A model generated the notes under the pieces. The model was not told the origin of the DNA and searched no databases. It saw only the letters and a program-made list of their open reading frames with translations. Below, in pieces: positions 58,927-64,000 of a stretch of 64,000 bases of DNA (position 1 is its first letter; the number at the start of each line of letters is the position of its first letter). The translations under genes and the position numbers were made by a program. The DNA comes from Ustilaginoidea virens (taxonomy: Eukaryota; Ascomycota; Sordariomycetes; Hypocreales; Clavicipitaceae), in contig NC_057317.1 of the NCBI RefSeq assembly GCF_000687475.1, forward strand, positions 5,146,501 to 5,210,500. The letters are read 5' to 3'.

Positions 58927-59406
58927 GCGACTGCGCCATCTAGGCGGTATATTATACGGTATATTATTTCTTCTTTAATAAAAAAGGTAGTATATCGCTC
59001 GGGCATTATATTGATAAGCGACTGCGCTATTTAGGCAGTACATTATGCAGTATATTATTTCTTCTTTAACAGAAGAGGTAGTATATCGCTCGGGCATTAT
59101 ATTAATAAGCGACTGCACCATCTAGGTAAACGGTATATTATTTTTTCTTCAATAGAAGAGGTACTAAGCGGTATATTATTTCTTCTTCAATAGAAGAGGT
59201 AGTATATCGCTTAGGCATTATACTAATAAGCGACTACACCATCTAGATAGACGGTATATTATTTCTTCTTTAATAGAAAAGGTACTAGGCGGTATATTAT
59301 TTCTTCTTTAATAGAAATAATAGTATATCGCTCGGGCATTATATTAATAAGCGACTATGCCATCTAGGCGGTATATTATTTCTTCTTTAACAGAAGGGGT
59401 AGATAA
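58927..59406 (+). repeat. Helitron 3' tandem array with hairpin-forming units
   Basis: Units starting GCGACTGCGCCATCTAGG begin at 58927, 59018, 59109, 59230 and 59351, with lengths 91, 91, 121 and 121 bp and a last unit truncated at 59406. The 121-bp units carry an extra internal duplication of about 30 bp. Each has a small inverted repeat of the form TCTTC..GAAGA. The array follows the end of the helicase frame and is cut by the Copia-II LTR. Confidence 0.8.
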
Positions 59407-59971
59407 TGTCAGAATGAAATTATTTATTGTTATTTTAGTTTATTATTTTTGGATATCTATCGCCGACAATCTCTACACATCGCCGCATCATCAGATTGAG
59501 AAAGGTATTAAGTATTCAGTACTTATATGTATATGGCGGCTGCTAGTAAAGTTGAGTACCCAGTACTTACACACATTCCCTCACGCGCAAACATATGATG
59601 CATCACAAATTGATCACACCACTTTATCGTCGCAAATCTCGATGCACTACAAATGCACATTTCGCCACATATCTATGATATCACAGTATGGTCATGACAT
59701 TCACGTCAGATTGATTTCACTAGGGATGTTCTATATTGGAATATTATGTATTTAAATCCCTAGATATTCCTACCTAAATAGTGGGAGGAATGTATAGATG
59801 TATGCACATAAGCAAGAGTGCACAATTAATTCAGATTGTCCCTACGCCTTAGTCTCGTATCTTATCTGTGCCGTTACTTTTACCTTACTGCGATTTTACC
59901 ATTCTACTGCCTTTATCCTTCGCATACTGCATTATCTTAGCAGACGTAAAAACCACCGTTTTTGTTTGACA
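59407..59971 (+). repeat. Copia-II copy 2 5' LTR (565 bp)
   Basis: TGTCAGAATG...TTTGACA. It is 10 bp longer than the copy 1 LTRs through a few indels, one of them a 3-bp in-frame insertion in the LTR-located frame and others near 59800 and 59955. Confidence 0.92.
59414..59755 (+). CDS. LTR-located ORF, 113 residues, third copy
   Basis: ATG at 59414, product MKLFIVILVYYFWISIADNL... ending LISLGMFYIGILCI, collinear with the 112-residue frames in the copy 1 LTRs apart from one extra codon near residue 5. The N-terminus is hydrophobic. An upstream in-frame extension to 59357 belongs to the Helitron array and is ignored. No family recognised. Two separate insertions carrying an open frame is mild support for coding. 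Confidence 0.3.
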   Translation: MKLFIVILVYYFWISIADNLYTSPHHQIEKGIKYSVLICIWRLLVKLSTQYLHTFPHAQTYDASQIDHTTLSSQISMHYKCTFRHISMISQYGHDIHVRLISLGMFYIGILCI

Positions 59972-59984
59972 GTTATGAGCCCGG
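59972..59984 (+). other. Copia-II copy 2 primer-binding site
   Basis: GTTATGAGCCCGG directly after the LTR, as in copy 1. It is repeated as GTTATAAGCCCGG at 60281-60293 beyond the foreign insertion. Confidence 0.78.
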
Positions 59985-60277
59985 GAGGGAAAGTCTTACC
60001 AAAACCTGTAACTTCCTAATATCTGTGCAAATTGCATGTGGGTCAAGGCTGTAGGTTCGAATCCTGGTCAGATCATTAGTAACCAACCACACCCAAACCC
60101 AGTAGCTAAGCTCTAAAAAGTGCTATAATGGGGTTATGCACTTAAGAAATATTCCCTTAATGTAGTGAAGTGTATCAGCTTACTACCTATTGACCTAGCT
60201 AGCAAAACTGAGGGGTGTATCGCAGTACATAATACCCAATAAAGTCACACATTGAGTGGCGTCACACTTTTAGTGCA
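59985..60277 (+). mobile_element. 293-bp SINE-like insertion in the primer-binding region
   Basis: Absent from Copia-II copy 1 (compare 22975-23000). It is bounded by a 16-bp direct repeat, ACAGTTATGAGCCCGG at 59969-59984 and ACAGTTATAAGCCCGG at 60278-60293, the size expected for LINE-mediated insertion. It is not RIP-mutated in appearance. At 60054-60064 it has GGTTCGAATCC, a Pol III B-box match; a convincing A box and a 3' tail are not seen. SINE-like is therefore an inference; another small non-autonomous element is possible. Confidence 0.55.
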
Positions 60278-60293
60278 ACAGTTATAAGCCCGG

Positions 60294-61050
60294 TTTGCAC
60301 CCGGTAAATCGCTTTATTCTATCTATTTTATCCTATCGATTTCTCTCAGACTATTATTCGCGTGCATTTATTGCCAGCTGCACGCCGACAAATTACCAGC
60401 TGGTCCGACGGATTGCTAGCTGCTTTCCCCTTTTTATTATATACGCAAACAACTGCGTACTGACTTTAGCCAGCTGCACGCAGCTGTGCATAGGTTTGCA
60501 AGAGTGCAATTACGCATTCTATGCAATATCAATCTTTTCTTGCTACTATATTTCTTATACCTCTGTGCTAATATTATTACTAGGACCGTATAAACGCGTG
60601 ATAAATAGCGTGCAAACCTGCATAATCGCGCAAATTCTGTCACTATATTCCGACCTTCGCCGCGCAATAGGCATACCAACTACTTACCTGCGCACCTTCT
60701 ATTATATCGTCGCTATCTTACTAGATGATTTTCTACGATTAAATATTCTTTCTGATAAAGAAATCAGCCTCGAGCAAAAGTTCTGCTATGGCACCCGTGC
60801 TGCTATATAAATTGCTAGTGCAAGGCATAGCCCAAAAGAACGCAGCAATACCGACACATTTGCCTGCGCGAAATATTTCTTCTGACTTAAGAAGCCGGCA
60901 AGCGACTTTTGACTACTAAGGCCGGAAGACTATAAGTATGGTATATTATGACTGGATAATTGACCCCTTTTGCCTAGGACTATTTACTAGGACTATTTTG
61001 CCCTTTAGATTTACTTGGACTTTTTATTCTATTGGATTTTCTTTGACTAA
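60294..61050 (+). other. Copia-II copy 2 leader
   Basis: Matches the leader of copy 1 (22186-22980), with small indels. A 171-codon sense frame opens at TTG 60295 but lacks an ATG at its start and is broken by a 1-bp indel in copy 1, so no gene is called. An antisense 80-codon frame (60437-60679) is shared with copy 1 without other support. Confidence 0.65.
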
Positions 61051-61058
61051 GGCTAGGT

Positions 61059-62395
61059 TATTATTCTTTCCTATTATTATTCTTTCCTATCTATCTTACC
61101 TATCTTACTTATCCTACCTATCCTTCCTTTCTACTTATTCTTCCTACTTATTCTACTATAGCTACTAATACCGACCTGGGAAACCCGGCAAACTTCTAAC
61201 TGCTAGGCAGTAAAGATTAGTTTAAATAGATCTCGATTATTAAGAAGTTCGCTATTAACGAAAATATCTGGGCCTATATCAACCCTTCTATGCAAGATAG
61301 GCCTACCTTATAATAGCCCGTTGAGCCTACTGCTTCTACTATTAAGCCTTATGCTTCCTCTATCCTTGATCTCGATAATTCTGATTTTACTAGGTTGCAG
61401 TATATAACGAATATCTATAGGACTGCCCTATAGGATTATAAGGATAAGAAAAAGGCTCTCATCAATATCCAACGCTAGATTATCGCAACTATAGGCAACT
61501 ACTATGATACTATAAGCCAGGAGAATGATATTGCCGTATAGCTATACCTATTAAAATAACGCTTGCAGCCTACCACTTAGGACTATGAAAAAGATATCTG
61601 CTAGCGCTATACAGCTGTACTGCGAAGTCCTAATAGGACTAAGATATCTAGCTGGATTACTTCCTATAAGAAAGTCCTTGCAGAAGCTATTAATATCAAC
61701 CTACTAGATACATAAGGACTCCGACCAACCTAGGATTTTATCGATGCTATGGAATCTATTGAACCAGCCTTTTCTAATTATTAGAACAATAGAATTAAGG
61801 AAAAGCAATATAATAATAAAGAAGGATAGGAGAAGAAGATACCCGACGGTCATTATATCAGTAATTTATTTAAGCAAGAGTTTGCTATATAATAAAGAGC
61901 ATAAGGTGCCTTTGCTTCTTTCTAGGATATAGATACTAATAAAAATTAATAAAATAATCAATAAAAAATAACTGATATTATTAAGCCCAAACAACTATAC
62001 GTTTGTGGCCTTTTTTATCGCTAGGAGGATTATTATATTTTAAATCAGTAAAAGGCGCCTAAGGATTGGAAGCCCAATACCACTATACTTAATAAAATCT
62101 AATCTAAGTTTTCATCTGATCAGCGCTTTAAGGATATAGTTATTAAAGCATTACAAGCGAAAGGAATCATAATTAATCCTATTGTATTATAACCACCCTC
62201 TCTTTCTATATTACTAGGAAATGCGTTTGCTAGTAAGGATAGTAATACGTTATACAACCTTATGCAACCCGAACCGACTATATCGTTAATAACTATTACC
62301 AGCCTATAGGCAAGCCTACAGGCATCTCTATCTATTACCAGCCTATAGGCATTCCTATCTATTACTAGCCTATAGGCATCTCTCTCGACTACACC
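61059..62395 (+). pseudogene. Copia-II copy 2 gag
   Basis: Begins around the Ser/Tyr/Pro decamer repeat at 61075-61140 and reads TNTDLGNPANF near 61165, then KKFAINENIWAYINPSMQDR (61235-61300), LDLDNSDFTRLQYITNIYRT (61365-61420) and SSWITSYKKVLAEAININLL near 61645-61700. A minisatellite coding SITSLQA units lies at about 62290-62390. Stops at Gln/Trp codons. The start codon is not identified. Confidence 0.75.
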
Positions 62396-64000
62396 CTATC
62401 CACTTAAAGATTCCTGGATACTGGATAGTAGTTCCAATACCCACATCACCAATAATAAAGACCGGTTATTAGATTATATTCTAAATATCGAACCGGAAAT
62501 AGTATTTACTAGTGAATCTAATCCTTCTATATTAGGATATAAAAGAGTGCGATTAAATACTAATAAAGGCATCTTCGAGCTATTACATATAGCATATATA
62601 CCGACGTTTTATACTAATATGGTAAGCCTAGAGCGATTTATGCGTGCGAATTACTACTAGAACTTATAGACTGGCTAAATTACACATAATAAGGACCATT
62701 TATTTTATACTAACCAGATATTTGGCCAGCAGGTTATAGAGTATAGCGAAGTCGCTATTGCTACTGCCACTACTACTACCACCACTGGGGATATTACGGT
62801 ATTTTACCTTTCTAACGATACTACGGTATCTTGCCCTTCTATATCTACTACCTCTGTAGATACTACGTCTCCTTCATTTATTATTAGTAGGGAAGACCCT
62901 ACTATACCGGATAAAAATATATCTCCGTCAATCAACAATTCTGCAGCTACACAATCCACACTATTTCATCCTACTCAACCTACTATAGTACCTGCTATAG
63001 CAGTAGTTATCTCGAAGGATACCTATAATGCATCTGCCTCGGAAGCTACGGCTATAATATGGCATAAGCGATTAGGCCACCCTAATAAGGAAGCCTTAGA
63101 AAGGATAGTCTAGTCGATTACTAGCGCTAAAATTAAGGGATTACTTACTATTGATTGTAAGCAGTACTCACTATCTAAGGCCACTAGGATTATCAGCCGG
63201 CAGCCCCATTTACCTAGCCTAAGACCTTTCTGGCGGGTATATATTGATATATTTATACTGGACTAAGCTTATAATGGTGCTGTTGCAGTATTATTATTAT
63301 GGGATAACGATACTAAATTTATCTTTTGTTATCCTTTATATTCTAGGACTTAATCGGAAATCCTAGGAAAGCTAGCAGACCTTGATAACTATTTATAGCG
63401 CTAGTGGAACTTTGCTATCTCTATTGTTTATCGCGATAACGACCCTGCTTTCTAGCAATAATACTATAATTGGAAGATATCCTTAGGTATAGAGGATGAA
63501 GTCATAGCGCCTTATACCTTAGCATAAAATGGCCCAGCTGAACGCTTAGGGGGTATTATAGGGACTAAAGCTAGGACCTTACGATTAGCTGCTAACCTAC
63601 CTAAAGATCTATGGCCGGAGCTATAGAAAGCCGCAACCTTCTTATATAATCGCATACTATAATAAGGCCTTCAGTAGATTATACTATATTAACAACTTCA
63701 TTCCTGGCTAGCTAATAACGCTAGGGATACCTAATATACTAACCCTAGGCCTTCTATATTATTCCTCAAGGCTTACGGTTGTAAGGCCTATCCATTAATA
63801 ATAATAGCATTAAAAGGCACTGATCAATAAGAATTAAAGCTAGCACTATACGCTAAGATAGGATATTTAGTAGGTTACGATTCTACTAATATCTACCATA
63901 TATAGATTCCCGACCCTTATAAAGTACGATGAATTCGCAATATTACCTTTAATGAAAATAGTTACTATAGTAGTAAATCCGCCGCTATACCATAACGACT
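62396..64000 (+). pseudogene. Copia-II copy 2 pol: protease and integrase (truncated by window)
   Basis: Protease near 62409-62440 reads WILDSSSNTHI (D-S-G expected; Gly to Ser by G-to-A). The bridge region is LLDYILNIEPEIVF at 62470-62510. A Thr/Ser-rich stretch follows (62760-62990). The integrase zinc finger starts at 63057 (WHKRLGHPNKEALERI). The catalytic core shows Asp in YIDIF near 63240, Asp in YRDNDPAF near 63429-63450 and Glu in NGPAERLGG near 63530-63550, so D, D and E are all present. The window ends in the linker after integrase. Confidence 0.85.

Larger units (their letters stand above)
54555..59406 (+). mobile_element. Helitron (rolling-circle transposon), main body, 3' end cut by Copia-II copy 2
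   Basis: Contains a Rep-type domain followed by a PIF1-like helicase, the hallmark of autonomous Helitrons, in one frame once the TRIM-like insertion (593 bp plus 5-bp TSD) is removed. Neither Helitron terminus is in the window: the left is hidden behind LINE-B copy 1 and the right is replaced by the Copia-II LTR at 59407. Very heavily RIP-mutated. It is the deepest host layer of the nest. Confidence 0.82.
59407..64000 (+). mobile_element. Copia-II copy 2, LTR retrotransposon, 5' part (runs off the window)
   Basis: Plus strand: 5' LTR, primer-binding site, a 293-bp foreign insertion, leader, gag, protease and most of integrase; RT, RNase H and the 3' LTR lie outside. Gag, protease and integrase are in one frame (positions divisible by 3), broken by stops. 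The 5-bp sequence before the LTR is GATAA; its partner is not in the window. Same family as 16710-23555. Confidence 0.9.

Noticed and set aside
59357..59413. N-terminal extension of the LTR-located frame into upstream sequence
   Set aside because: The extra codons belong to the Helitron tandem array and are joined only by the insertion event.
60295..60810. 171-codon sense frame in the Copia-II copy 2 leader
   Set aside because: It opens at TTG rather than ATG, and the equivalent leader of copy 1 is shifted out of frame by one base near 22850, so it is not conserved.

Overview
The window looks like filamentous-ascomycete DNA with no recognisable host gene: every base can be assigned to a transposable element. 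CpA and TpG are strongly depleted and TpA is in excess, while CpG persists. Most stop codons sit where CAG, CAA, CGA-free Gln or TGG Trp codons would be expected, and long reading frames survive broken by stops rather than by frameshifts. This is the footprint of repeat-induced point mutation (RIP). The species cannot be named from this sequence.

The elements are nested, and target-site duplications (TSDs) join the pieces. The oldest layer is a Helitron (41036-41315, 54555-56870, 57464-59406). LINE-B, a Tad1-like non-LTR element on the minus strand, has copy 1 (4285-6171, 26465-26495, 34002-34905, 40125-41035) next to the Helitron and copy 3 (41316-46901, 53723-54554) inside it. LINE-A, a second Tad1-like element on the plus strand, lies inside both: copy 1 (6172-8112, 14721-16709, 23556-26464) and copy 2 (46902-53722). 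LINE-A copy 1 was then hit by LINE-B copy 2 (8113-14720) and by a Ty1/copia element, Copia-II copy 1 (16710-23555). LINE-B copy 1 was hit by Copia-I copies 2 (26496-34001), 3 (34906-40124) and, at the left edge, 1 (1-4284). The Helitron was also hit by a 593-bp TRIM-like element (56871-57463) and by Copia-II copy 2 (59407-64000), which carries a 293-bp SINE-like insertion in its primer-binding region.

Copia-I copy 2 is a full-length gag-pol element, open in a single frame except for nonsense changes. Copies 1 and 3 belong to a shared deletion-derivative subfamily: a 759-bp in-frame loss of the integrase core at a 7-bp microhomology, and a gag capsid region replaced by a copy of the pol linker repeat. 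They keep the YVDD reverse-transcriptase motif and are less mutated than copy 2. Both copia families have a primer-binding site matching the anticodon stem-loop of initiator tRNA-Met, the half-tRNA priming known from Drosophila copia and yeast Ty5.

Mutation load is layered. The Helitron and LINEs are heavily mutated with their active sites destroyed, the copia elements are moderately mutated, and the TRIM-like and SINE-like insertions look unmutated. No tRNA or rRNA gene, CRISPR array or bacterial feature was found.
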